Positions 8,620 through 15,552 of a DNA stretch of 15,552 nucleotides are shown piece by piece. Source of the stretch: Candidatus Hydrogenedentota bacterium (GTDB lineage: Bacteria; Hydrogenedentota; Hydrogenedentia; Hydrogenedentiales; CAITNO01); assembly GCA_903922535.1 (NCBI GenBank), contig CAIXUF010000246.1, positions 1-15,552 of the forward strand, read 5' to 3'. The position numbers and the translations under genes are program-made. A model generated the notes under the pieces. That model did no database searches. It worked only from the letters and a program-made list of their open reading frames with translations, and was not told the DNA's origin. Each line of letters opens with the position of its first letter. The first letter of the stretch is position 1.

Positions 8620-8623
8620 ACCC
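8611..8623 (+). repeat. 13-bp palindrome enclosing the -10 box
   Basis: GGGTAT, A, ATACCC is a perfect inverted repeat centred inside TATAAT. Together with the adjoining CCCCG-AAC-CGGGG repeat (8601-8613) it makes two overlapping palindromes over the promoter core. It may be a transcription factor operator or a chance consequence of TATAAT in a G/C-flanked context. Confidence 0.6.
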
Positions 8624-8624
8624 A

Positions 8625-8836
8625 AGTCGGTTCGTCCGGCCCCGTGGCCGGACGCTAAGAGGGAACCCCGGTGTGATTCCGGGACTGCCCCGCAGCGGTA
8701 ATCAGGAACGAACGACGCCACCCGGCGGTCCGCCACCGGGGGAAGCACTGGGCCAAGAGGCCCGGGAAGCGGCGTCCAGTAGGCCCGCCGGTAACACGGC
8801 CTCGCCTGTAAGTCCGAAGACCTGCCGATCAGTACC
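8625..8836 (+). ncRNA. Cobalamin riboswitch
   Basis: All the main conserved blocks of the cobalamin aptamer occur in order. These are GGTTC near 8629, TAAGAGGGAA (8656-8665), CCGGTGTGATTCCGGGACTG (8668-8687), CCCCGCAGCGGTAA (8688-8701), CACTGG (8746-8751) followed by CGGGAAG (8763-8769), and the B12 box AGTCCGAAGACCTGCC (8811-8826). It begins at the predicted transcription start and ends about 60-70 nt before the downstream start codon. Cobalamin binding to this class usually lowers expression, so the operon should be on when B12 is scarce. The exact ends and the P1 pairing were set by eye. Confidence 0.96.
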
Positions 8837-8847
8837 GGGTGTGCGTC

Positions 8848-8861
8848 CTGTCTTTTGACAG
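8848..8861 (+). promoter_or_regulatory. Hairpin in the riboswitch expression platform
   Basis: CTGTC, TTTT, GACAG forms a 5-bp stem with a 4-nt loop between the B12 box and the start codon. No T-run follows, so control is more likely at translation than by termination. A possible switch pairing is CCTCGC (8800-8805, within the aptamer) with GCGAGG (8882-8887), which contains the likely ribosome site. This is an inference by eye. Confidence 0.4.
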
Positions 8862-8898
8862 AGCCGCGCCCAAGGTCAGAAGCGAGGGCTTGGTCGTG

Positions 8899-11097
8899 AT
8901 GAATAGCGGATTTATTGACGGCGCGTTGATGCGGACCTTTCCACGCATCCTTTTGCTGGTGCTGACTCTTGCCCCCCTTATCTCCGCCTTTGCACTGGCT
9001 GCTCCCCCACTGTCCGCTGTCAACTTTCAACTGTCAACTGTCGACAATCCCTGGGCCGACGCGGTGCTTTCATACAACGGTATCGACCGCCAGACCGGGT
9101 TCACTGACCCCACCAAGGCGCTCGGCGCCCCCGCCGGCGGCGGCACACTCGCCCCAAACAACGGCAAGGCATACTGCATCGGCCGGCCCGGCGCCGACCC
9201 GGGCAGCTACATCACCCTGAAATTCAACACCCCGGTGCTAAACGACCCGGACAATCCCATGGGGCTCGATTTCGTGGTGCATGGCAACGCCTTCTGGGTC
9301 GGCGGCGTCCCCACACGCCGCTGGGCCGAGGCGGCCCTGGTAGAAATCAGCGAGGATGTCAACGGCAACGGTCTTCCCGATGACCCATGGTATGTTATCC
9401 CCGGCAGCCGCAGCCTGTCCGCCTCCGTTCTCCCAACGGGGATTGCCAACCCCTCCCCTTCCCTTGCGGGCAATGTGTTCAATTCCAATACCGACGGCAA
9501 GGAACAGGACTGGGGCTATTCAGACATGTCCCCAACGGTTCAAGAATACCGCGACAACTATCTCCGCCCCGACGACCCGCTCAAGGTGGGATTGACGCCT
9601 TACTCCGGCGGCGGCGACGCCTTCGACATCTCCTGGGCAGTAAAGTCCGACGGTACGCCCGCCAATCTGTCCAAGTTCGACTTCATCCGCATCAGCGCCA
9701 TCATCAACGGCACCGTCGCAGGCTTTGGCACCATTGCCCCCGAGGTCTCCGCAGTCGTCGACATTGATCCCCTGACCGACACCGACAAAGACGGTGTGAC
9801 CGACAGCTATGAAACGCGGGTCTCCGGCACGGACCCGCTCCGTCCCGAAAGCACCGTGCTTCCGCTCGAAATCCCGCCCGAATACGGCGGAAGCCCCACC
9901 GGCGCCCGGCTTGGCCTGGCAAAAGACGCCGTCGGCAACGCCATCACGCTCTTTTCCAACGGCGCGCGCACCGGCATCCGCCTCTTCAACTGCAATGTGG
10001 ACATCCTGCCCGCGGCCGCCCCCCAACCGCCCATTCCCATGCGCCAGATGAGCGGCGCCCTGCGCCAATTCACATCCAGCGTCCCCGATTTCAACGCCGC
10101 GCAGATACAGGCGGCGCAGTTCACGCTCGCCTATACAACCGGCCAAATTGCGGGACTCGACGAGTCCGCCCTGGAACCCTGGCGTTTCGACGGCAGCCAG
10201 TGGACCCAAGACGGCATCTCCGGCGTGCAGCGGGACCCGGCCAACAATCTCCTCCTCTTCCGCTCCACAGTGCCCGGTCTCTTTGCCTTGGCCTCCGTTG
10301 CCGGTTCCGGTGATCTGAACGTTTCAGCCGTTCCCGTGGTCCTTCACCCAACCCCGCCCTCCGGTGTCTTGGCGAACGGCGCGGACACGGTGGCGTTTCA
10401 GAGCGACCCGATCCTTGACGGCACCACGCCGGTAACCGAGGGCACACTGCTCACCGTCACCGTTTCCCCTCCGGAACTGGCGTACATTGTCACGACCGAT
10501 GGGGATCCCTCCACTGATGGTGTGCAGGTGGCCGTGAGCGGCGGAACAGTCTCATTCACGCTCCGCGCCGCCACCACCGCGGGCACCGCCACCGTGCGCG
10601 CCGCCACGCCGGACGGCCTTGTTGCGGGCGGACTTTCCTATGCTTTCCTTCCCGGTCCAGCCGCCGAACCCACCACACTCTGGGTGCAGAATCCAAATGC
10701 CACCGCCCCAGGCCCCATCTACTTCTACACCGGCGAAATACACGACGCCAACGGCAACCGCGTTGCCGAGGGCATGCTGCTCACGCTTGAGGTGATCGGG
10801 GCAGCCCCGGTTGGGATCGCCGACGCCGACCCCGCTGCGGAGGGTTTCCAAGTGCGCACCACTGCGGGCATAGCCAACTTCAGCCTGCGCACCGACACGG
10901 GAAAGGCCGGCGACACCCGCAACGTTACGGTGCGTCTCTTCGCCGAGCCCACCGGGGAAACCCTTCTTGCCGACGGGAACTTTGTGTTCGACTACGTGCC
11001 CGTGCCCGGCCCGTCCACAAGCCTGATCGCCATCGGGCTCCTCGCGGCGGGTATAGCCGCCTCGCTGCGCACACGCAGGAGCACGCAGCGTCCATGA
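8899..11097 (+). CDS. Large secreted protein with PEP-CTERM-like tail, under cobalamin riboswitch control
   Basis: 732 residues from ATG 8899. A signal peptide (core [18 protein letters not shown]) should be cut near residue 37. An N-terminal domain of about 240 residues contains [56 protein letters not shown] and [11 protein letters not shown] recognise it only as a type common in proteins labelled cell surface protein. [20 protein letters not shown] (from about residue 294) is an Asp-rich calcium-binding, thrombospondin type 3-like loop. Two Ig-like, invasin-style domains follow (about 470-600 and 600-695). The C-terminus has VPVPGPSTS, a hydrophobic helix and an Arg-rich end (RTRRSTQRP), resembling a PEP-CTERM sorting signal with G in place of E. 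I chose ATG 8899 because GAGGG (8884-8888) lies 10 nt upstream. ATG 8929 would give a more usual signal peptide but has no ribosome site. It overlaps the next gene by ATGA. Function is unknown; B12 capture or a surface role linked to B12 supply is inferred from the riboswitch. Confidence 0.88.
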   Translation: MNSGFIDGALMRTFPRILLLVLTLAPLISAFALAAPPLSAVNFQLSTVDNPWADAVLSYNGIDRQTGFTDPTKALGAPAGGGTLAPNNGKAYCIGRPGADPGSYITLKFNTPVLNDPDNPMGLDFVVHGNAFWVGGVPTRRWAEAALVEISEDVNGNGLPDDPWYVIPGSRSLSASVLPTGIANPSPSLAGNVFNSNTDGKEQDWGYSDMSPTVQEYRDNYLRPDDPLKVGLTPYSGGGDAFDISWAVKSDGTPANLSKFDFIRISAIINGTVAGFGTIAPEVSAVVDIDPLTDTDKDGVTDSYETRVSGTDPLRPESTVLPLEIPPEYGGSPTGARLGLAKDAVGNAITLFSNGARTGIRLFNCNVDILPAAAPQPPIPMRQMSGALRQFTSSVPDFNAAQIQAAQFTLAYTTGQIAGLDESALEPWRFDGSQWTQDGISGVQRDPANNLLLFRSTVPGLFALASVAGSGDLNVSAVPVVLHPTPPSGVLANGADTVAFQSDPILDGTTPVTEGTLLTVTVSPPELAYIVTTDGDPSTDGVQVAVSGGTVSFTLRAATTAGTATVRAATPDGLVAGGLSYAFLPGPAAEPTTLWVQNPNATAPGPIYFYTGEIHDANGNRVAEGMLLTLEVIGAAPVGIADADPAAEGFQVRTTAGIANFSLRTDTGKAGDTRNVTVRLFAEPTGETLLADGNFVFDYVPVPGPSTSLIAIGLLAAGIAASLRTRRSTQRP
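9009..9043 (+). repeat. Five tandem heptamers (consensus ACTGTCA) inside a coding region
   Basis: Units ACTGTCC, GCTGTCA, ACTTTCA, ACTGTCA, ACTGTCG run head to tail with an exact 7-base period. They lie within the surface protein gene just after the signal peptide (about residues 37-49, [13 protein letters not shown]). Seven is not a multiple of three, so gain or loss of one unit would shift the reading frame. The units are imperfect, which lowers slippage. Confidence 0.8.
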
Positions 11098-11975
11098 GAC
11101 CCCCTGTGCCCAAAACGAGGAGCGCGTTCACGCTCATCGAGCTGCTGGTGGTCATCGCGATCATCGGCATACTTGCGGCCATACTGCTGCCCGCCCTCGC
11201 CCGCGCCCGGGCCCAGGCACGCTCCACCCAGTGCGTCAACAACCTCCGCCAGCTCTATCTCGCCAACGCCATGTACGCCGCTGAGAATCAGGGCTGCTAT
11301 GTGCCCGCCGCCGCCGACATGTTTGACTTCATCAACGAGCCGGACAACTTCGGAGGCCGCTGCCGCTGGCACGGCGTGCGTCCTACGCCAAACGCCAACA
11401 GCGATTTCGATGTCCACAAGGGGCCCCTGTTCGAATATCTGGCCGACGGCAGGGTCAAGGAATGCCCGGAGTTCATGGAGGCGCAAAAGCGCGGCAACGT
11501 GGCAAACGCCTTTGAGTCGGGCACCGGCGGCTACGGCTACAACATGGCCTACGTCGGTTCAACGCTCTCCACCACGGACGATCCCGCCGAAGCCTGCCAC
11601 AACGGAATGGCCGACGTGCACATCGCCGATCCGGCGGGAACCGTTATGTTCGCGGACGCGGCCATGCCGCAGGACGGATATATCGTGGAGTACAGCTTCC
11701 TTGAACCCCCGCTGCCGGTCTCAGCCACCCATCCCAGGGGCGATCCGACCTGGTTCAGTTCACCGTCCATGCACTTTCGCCACTATGGCCGCATCAATGT
11801 CGTCTGGTGCGACGGACATGTCACCAACGAAAAGTGGGAATGGGCCCCCGACGAGAACGTCTACGGTGCCCGCAACAGCCGCTATGCCGTCGGCTGGTTT
11901 GGACCGAAAAACAACCTCCACTTCGACAGCATCCGCAAGGACAATTACCCCGAACCGGCGCCGGCGGTGGACTGA
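11094..11975 (+). CDS. Type II secretion-like pseudopilin, H-x9-DG family, in riboswitch operon
   Basis: 293 residues. The prepilin signal [11 protein letters not shown] is followed by [16 protein letters not shown]; cleavage is expected between A11 and F12, with Glu at mature +5. Ala rather than Gly at -1 is a tolerated variant. After the membrane helix (about 12-34) come [19 protein letters not shown] and a soluble domain ending in [12 protein letters not shown] (H230, D240), an exact H-x9-DG motif, then a short tail. ATG overlaps the upstream stop as ATGA; AGGAG (11077-11081) is 12 nt away, so coupling is likely. A GTG at 11106 is an alternative start. It shares the promoter and cobalamin riboswitch with the surface protein, which is unusual for this family and suggests it helps export, display or assemble that protein. 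It ends 3 nt from the convergent paaK stop. Confidence 0.92.
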   Translation: MRPPVPKTRSAFTLIELLVVIAIIGILAAILLPALARARAQARSTQCVNNLRQLYLANAMYAAENQGCYVPAAADMFDFINEPDNFGGRCRWHGVRPTPNANSDFDVHKGPLFEYLADGRVKECPEFMEAQKRGNVANAFESGTGGYGYNMAYVGSTLSTTDDPAEACHNGMADVHIADPAGTVMFADAAMPQDGYIVEYSFLEPPLPVSATHPRGDPTWFSSPSMHFRHYGRINVVWCDGHVTNEKWEWAPDENVYGARNSRYAVGWFGPKNNLHFDSIRKDNYPEPAPAVD

Positions 11976-11978
11976 CCG

Positions 11979-13301
11979 CTATTGCCGCATTGCCCGGTGA
12001 TCCACCACCCGCAGCGCCTTGCCCACCGAGCGCTCAATCGTCTTCGGGCCCACCAGTTCCACCTTCACGTGAATTCCCGTATAGCCCTGAATCTTCCGGT
12101 CTATCCTATCGCGAAGATCCTGCATTTCACTCATCTTGTCCGAGAAGAACGCCGTGTTCACCTCTACCTTCACCGTGACCTCGTCGAGCGCCCCCGGGCG
12201 GTCCACTTCAATCAGGTAGTGAGGCGTGGTGCCCTCCACGCCAAGAAGCGCCTCCTCGATCTGCGACGGAAACACGTTTACACCGCGGATGATCAGCATG
12301 TCGTCGGAACGCCCCATGACACGGCTCATCCGCCGGGTGGTCCGCCCGCACTCGCAGAGACAGGCGTCTATGGCGGCAATGTCCCGTGTGCGGTACCGGA
12401 TCATCGGCATGGCCTCGCGGGTAAGCGCCGTGATCACCAGCTCGCCGTACGCCCCCTCCTCCACAGGCTCAAGCGTCTCCGGATCAAGGCACTCGACCAG
12501 GAAATGATCCTCCTGAAGGTGCATGCCCTCGCGCACGGCGCATTCCCCGCTCACCCCCGGTCCGATGATTTCGCTCAGCCCGTAGTTGTTGAACGCCAGA
12601 ATCCCCGTCTGGTTCTCAATTTCAACACGGAGATCCTCCGTCCACATTTCGCCCCCGAAATGGGCGTACTTCACGCTCATCGTGTGCGGGTCCATCCCCG
12701 TCGAAAGCATGACCTCCGCCACGTTCAGCGCATAACTCGGCGTGCAGATGAGCACGTCCGGTTCGAGATCACGCATAAGCATGATCTGCCGCGGCGTGTT
12801 GCCCGAGGCCGCGGGAATGATCGCCGCGCCCACCGCCTCTATGCCGTAATGAAGGCCAAACCCGCCCGTGAACAGACCATACCCAAACGCCACCTGGACC
12901 GTGTGCTCCGGACGCAGGCCCCCCGCAACCAGAAACCGCGCGCAAAGACCCGCCCAGGTCTGAAGGTCCTTCTTCGTGTAGCCGACAAAGGTGGGCACAC
13001 CCGTCGTGCCGGATGACCCGTGGATGCGGGCCAGTTCGGCGCGCGGCACCGCGCACAGGCCCAGCGGATAGTTCTCCCGCATGTCCGCCTTGGTCGTGAA
13101 GGGCAGCCGCCGCAGATCATCAAGTGATTTGATCTTTGCAGGCGTGATGCCCTCCTTTTCAAAAGCCCTTTCATAAAACGGGACACGCATGGCGCGCTCC
13201 ACAGTCTCGCGCAGCCGCGCCAACTGCAGGGCTTTTCGCTCCTGCCGGGGCATCTGTTCCGCCGGGTCCCAGATTCTATTCTCCACAACGAACGTACTCA
13301 T
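11979..13301 (-). CDS. paaK: Phenylacetate-CoA ligase (PaaK-like), copy 1
   Basis: Adenylate-forming enzyme that converts phenylacetate (or a related aryl acid) plus ATP and CoA to the aryl-CoA in the cytoplasm. 440 residues from ATG 13301, the usual length. Motifs in order: the AMP-phosphate loop HGSSGTTGVPT (94-104), [15 protein letters not shown] (about 139-153), NNYGLSEIIGPGV (238-250), IRYRTRDI (301-308), [25 protein letters not shown] hinge (330-350), and the catalytic-type lysine in SVGKALRV (K428). I chose ATG 13301 because AGGTGA (13306-13311) precedes it closely and the product then begins like other PaaK proteins. An in-frame ATG at 13334 has no ribosome site. Together with the ACT protein and the second ligase it forms a cluster typical of anaerobes. 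Exact aryl substrate is not certain. Confidence 0.94.
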   Translation of the reverse strand: MSTFVVENRIWDPAEQMPRQERKALQLARLRETVERAMRVPFYERAFEKEGITPAKIKSLDDLRRLPFTTKADMRENYPLGLCAVPRAELARIHGSSGTTGVPTFVGYTKKDLQTWAGLCARFLVAGGLRPEHTVQVAFGYGLFTGGFGLHYGIEAVGAAIIPAASGNTPRQIMLMRDLEPDVLICTPSYALNVAEVMLSTGMDPHTMSVKYAHFGGEMWTEDLRVEIENQTGILAFNNYGLSEIIGPGVSGECAVREGMHLQEDHFLVECLDPETLEPVEEGAYGELVITALTREAMPMIRYRTRDIAAIDACLCECGRTTRRMSRVMGRSDDMLIIRGVNVFPSQIEEALLGVEGTTPHYLIEVDRPGALDEVTVKVEVNTAFFSDKMSEMQDLRDRIDRKIQGYTGIHVKVELVGPKTIERSVGKALRVVDHRAMRQ

Positions 13302-13612
13302 CTTGTCACCTGTACAAACGCGCCGCCAGTTCATGCCATGCCGCTGTGTTCGTCACCTTCTCCCTCGTTCTGTGACCATTGCCATCTCGCGCCTTCATTC
13401 ACATGCTCGATCTGATACCCGGCGCTTCGCGCGGCAATGCACACAAGGAGGATGATCACATGCTGTTGTCACACAAATTCAAACAGTCACTTCTCAAATC
13501 GGCAATCTTTCCCTGCCTTCATTCCGTCTTCGTGCTTCCTATGTCTCAATACCCTCTTCGTGCATGCTATGTTCCAAAACCGCCGCAAGACCCAATGATT
13601 GAGTGCAATGTG

Positions 13613-13634
13613 CGGCAGACATTCCTGTCTGCCG
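13613..13634 (+). repeat. Perfect hairpin, terminator-like on the plus strand
   Basis: CGGCAGACA, TTCC, TGTCTGCCG: a perfect 9-bp stem and 4-nt loop, followed on the plus strand by TCTTTTCTTC. It resembles a rho-independent terminator for plus-strand transcription, though no plus-strand gene clearly needs one. It also looks like a dispersed intergenic repeat. It has no T-run on the minus strand, where the neighbouring genes lie. Confidence 0.6.
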
Positions 13635-13685
13635 TCTTTTCTTCTGTCTTCTGAGTTCTGTATTCAGAATCCCCTATTCTTTGGC

Positions 13686-13700
13686 TGCGGCCATGCCGCA
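13686..13700. repeat. 6-bp inverted repeat downstream of the ACT gene
   Basis: TGCGGC, CAT, GCCGCA forms a short perfect hairpin 67 nt past the ACT stop codon. It lacks a T-run on either strand. It may stabilise the mRNA end or be a REP-like element. Confidence 0.45.
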
Positions 13701-13736
13701 CCAGGCAATTCCGAATCCCTCGCGGTCAAGGGCTGT

Positions 13737-13771
13737 CTTCACACTTCACATTTCACCCTTCACACTTCAGT
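13737..13771. repeat. Five tandem heptamers (consensus CTTCACA) at the ACT gene stop
   Basis: Units CTTCACA, CTTCACA, TTTCACC, CTTCACA, CTTCAGT repeat with an exact 7-base period; TTCA(C/G) starts at 13738, 13745, 13752, 13759 and 13766. The last unit contains the minus-strand stop codon (13769-13767) of the ACT protein gene. Same period as the 9009-9043 array but a different sequence. Confidence 0.8.
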
Positions 13772-14192
13772 AAAGTTCAACATTCCCAATCACATTGATC
13801 CCCTTGGCCTGAAGAACATCGACCGCCGCGTCAGGATCATTGAACCGGAACACAAGCACGGCCTTGTCGCCCGAACGGAACGTGAAGGCGTACATGTACT
13901 CAATGTTCAGCTTCGCCTGCTCGATCACCTCAAGAATCTTGGCCAGTCCGCCCGGCTGATCCTCCACCTCCGTCGCCACCACCTCGGTGACGTTGACCAC
14001 GCAGCCGGCGCCCTCGAGCACCTTGCGCGCTTTTTCCCAGTCATGCACGATGATGCGCAGGATGCCGAACTGCTGCGTGTCCGCCAGCGACAGCGTCAGA
14101 ATGTTGATGCCGGCGTTCGCCAGCAGCCGGCACGGCTCGCTCAGACGACCCGGCTTGTTCTCAAGAAACATGGAAAGTTGATGAATCTTCAT
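13767..14192 (-). CDS. Tandem ACT-domain protein
   Basis: 141 residues with two ACT domains, the small ligand-binding fold that usually senses amino acids. The first (about 1-70) begins MKIHQLSMFLENKPGRLSE and has ANAGINILTLSLADT. The second (about 71-141) has VEDQPGGLAKILEVIEQAKLNIEYMYAFT and ends GINVIGNVELY. No catalytic or DNA-binding domain is attached, so it is probably a stand-alone regulatory subunit. Proteins of this size commonly sit beside paaK and indolepyruvate ferredoxin oxidoreductase genes in anaerobes; aromatic amino acids are plausible ligands by inference. GAGAGG lies about 7 nt before ATG 14192. It follows the second paaK by 55 nt and precedes the first by 465 nt. The stop codon lies in a heptamer repeat. 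Confidence 0.9.
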   Translation of the reverse strand: MKIHQLSMFLENKPGRLSEPCRLLANAGINILTLSLADTQQFGILRIIVHDWEKARKVLEGAGCVVNVTEVVATEVEDQPGGLAKILEVIEQAKLNIEYMYAFTFRSGDKAVLVFRFNDPDAAVDVLQAKGINVIGNVELY

Positions 14193-14247
14193 GGCATGCC
14201 TCTCTTTTCCGCCCTTCCAGGCGGTCCGTTTAGCTTCTTAGTCAGCG

Positions 14248-15552
14248 TTATTTGGGGCGTTGGTCAATGACACGCTTCGCCTTGCCTTCACTGCGTTGTA
14301 TCGAGTTCGGCTCCACCAGTTTCAACTTCACATGAAGGCCGATGATCTTTTCGATGGATGCCGCCAGTTTCCGCCGAAGCACCTCAAGCGCGCCCATTTG
14401 ATCGCTGAACGCCTCCGGCGTGACCTCAACCTGCACCTCCATGCTGTCCATTACGCCTGTATTCGTGAGCACTATCTGATAATGGGGGGCCGTGCCCTCC
14501 ACCATCAGCAGTGCCTCCTCAATCTGCGACGGGAACACATTGACGCCGTGAATGATGAGCATGTCGTCGCTGCGGCGTGAAATCCGCCGGATGCGGCGGA
14601 TCGTCCGGCCGCACGGGCACTCTTCCGCCTTGATCAGCGTGATGTCGCGCGTGCGGTAGCGGATCATGGGCATCGCCTTCTTGCTCAGCGTGGTCAGCAC
14701 CAGTTCGCCCTCCTGTCCGTCCGGCACCGGCTCAAGCGTCTCCGGGTCGACAATCTCGGGATAGAAGTGGTCCTCGAAAATGTGGAGCCCGTCCTGCTCG
14801 AAACACTCGTTGCCCACGCCCGGACCCACAATCTCAGACAGCCCGTAAATGTCGAACGCCTTGATTCCCGAACCCTTTTCAATGCGCTTGCGCATTTCCT
14901 CCGTCCAGGGTTCCGCGCCGAAAACGCCCGCCTTCAGCGGCAGATCATGCAGGTCGATCCCCATTTCCCCGGCCCGCTCGATGATGCGCAGGAAGTAGCT
15001 CGGCGTGCAGCAGATCGCCGTCGTGCCGAAATCCTTCATCAGCATGATCTGACGGTCCGTGTTGCCGCCCGAGATCGGGATGATCGTCGCCCCAAGCCTC
15101 TCGGCGCCGTAGTGCGCACCCAGCCCGCCGGTGAACAGCCCGTACCCGTATGCGTTCTGGATGATGTCCCCCTGCCCGAGACCGCACGCGGCGAAGCAGC
15201 GCATCATCGCGCTCGACCAAACATCAATATCCTCTTTGGTGTAGGCCACCACAATCGGCTTGCCCGTCGTGCCGCTCGATGCGTGCAACCGCACCACCTC
15301 GCTCATCGGGCTCGCAAAAAGGCCAAACGGATAGGTGTCGCGCAGATCCGTCTTCACCGTAAACGGCAGTTTCGCAATGTCTGACAGCTTTTCCAGGGCG
15401 GCGGGCGTCAGACCCCGCTCGTCCATGCGCTGACGAAAGAGCGCAACATGGTCGTACGCCCGTTGAACGATTGCCCTCAGTCGGTGCAACTGCAACTGCC
15501 GCAACTGCTTAAGCGGCAGATAGTCCGGCGCGCTGACAGGATGAAACGTGCA
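14248..15552 (-). CDS. paaK: Phenylacetate-CoA ligase (PaaK-like), copy 2, start outside window
   Basis: 434 residues visible of a second aryl-acetate:CoA ligase, the same reaction as copy 1. Motifs: [15 protein letters not shown] (phosphate loop), [40 protein letters not shown], the [20 protein letters not shown] hinge, and the lysine in [13 protein letters not shown]. The frame remains open to the window edge. The residues before the TTG at 15504 ([14 protein letters not shown]) align with the normal PaaK N-terminus, so that TTG is internal and the true start lies just beyond 15552. It is clearly homologous to copy 1 but differs throughout, so this is an old duplication or separate acquisition, perhaps with different aryl specificity. 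First of the three minus-strand genes seen here. Confidence 0.94.
   Translation of the reverse strand, partial: CTFHPVSAPDYLPLKQLRQLQLHRLRAIVQRAYDHVALFRQRMDERGLTPAALEKLSDIAKLPFTVKTDLRDTYPFGLFASPMSEVVRLHASSGTTGKPIVVAYTKEDIDVWSSAMMRCFAACGLGQGDIIQNAYGYGLFTGGLGAHYGAERLGATIIPISGGNTDRQIMLMKDFGTTAICCTPSYFLRIIERAGEMGIDLHDLPLKAGVFGAEPWTEEMRKRIEKGSGIKAFDIYGLSEIVGPGVGNECFEQDGLHIFEDHFYPEIVDPETLEPVPDGQEGELVLTTLSKKAMPMIRYRTRDITLIKAEECPCGRTIRRIRRISRRSDDMLIIHGVNVFPSQIEEALLMVEGTAPHYQIVLTNTGVMDSMEVQVEVTPEAFSDQMGALEVLRRKLAASIEKIIGLHVKLKLVEPNSIQRSEGKAKRVIDQRPK

Larger units (their letters stand above)
13302..13766. other. 465-nt spacer with hairpins and a possible gene remnant
   Basis: No convincing gene. On the plus strand a strong AAGGAGG (13445-13451) stands 8 nt before ATG 13460, opening a 64-codon frame to 13654 with no recognisable family. 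Its 3' end is made of a hairpin repeat, so it may be a remnant. TCTTCGTGC and the 14 bases after it at 13527-13549 recur at 13555-13577 (19 of 23 bases alike). I saw no clear minus-strand promoter for the downstream paaK. Confidence 0.5.

Noticed and set aside
8848..8861. Rho-independent terminator in the riboswitch
   Set aside because: The stem is only 5 bp and is followed by GCCGCGCCC, not a T-run; translational control is more likely.
8839..8898. Upstream extension of the surface protein to the codon at 8839
   Set aside because: It begins within a few bases of the riboswitch B12 box, includes the expression-platform hairpin and puts 20 polar residues before the signal peptide.
11982..13016. 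344-codon plus-strand frame opposite paaK
   Set aside because: Mirror of a conserved CDS, basic and low in conserved motifs; no promoter or ribosome site.
15480..15504. TTG at 15504 as start of the second paaK
   Set aside because: The frame continues upstream to the window edge with residues matching the PaaK N-terminus, and there is no ribosome site before the TTG.

Overview
The window is GC-rich bacterial DNA. The taxon is not certain. Two pseudopilin-like proteins with an H-x9/10-DG C-terminal motif, a PEP-CTERM-like protein tail, short degenerate tandem repeats and a paaK-ACT-paaK cluster typical of anaerobes together suggest a Planctomycetes/Lentisphaerae/Hydrogenedentes-type lineage. 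This is an inference from protein style; no phylogenetic marker was compared.

Layout. (1) 1-3463, minus strand: heat-shock operon hrcA-grpE-dnaK. It is preceded by a sigma70-type promoter and a perfect CIRCE operator (3523-3549); dnaK runs off the left edge. (2) 3550-6922, plus strand, divergent from the heat-shock operon: an extended -10 promoter, a pseudopilin-like H-x10-DG protein, and two GT4 glycosyltransferases joined by a 9-nt gap and a 1-nt overlap. (3) 6923-7099: spacer with six 9-bp repeats. (4) 7100-8527: exported PHP-domain metallohydrolase. (5) 8591-11975: a good sigma70 promoter whose -10 lies in a palindrome, a well-conserved cobalamin riboswitch, then a two-gene operon. The operon encodes a large secreted, probably surface-anchored protein and a second pseudopilin overlapping it by 4 nt. 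(6) 11979-15552, minus strand: two phenylacetate-CoA ligase paralogues flanking a tandem-ACT protein, meeting the riboswitch operon tail to tail with a 3-nt gap. The 465-nt spacer at 13302-13766 holds hairpins, a heptamer repeat and a possible gene remnant.

How the parts work together. HrcA should repress its own operon through CIRCE and thereby control GrpE/DnaK supply. The riboswitch operon should respond to adenosyl- or other cobalamins, so the surface protein and its pseudopilin are probably made when B12 is scarce. That is the least expected arrangement in the window and the best candidate for a little-described system (B12 acquisition or a B12-linked surface structure). The PaaK/ACT set fits aryl-acetate activation, probably linked to aromatic amino acid catabolism in an anaerobe. 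The pseudopilin/glycosyltransferase operon fits cell-surface polysaccharide or glycoprotein assembly.
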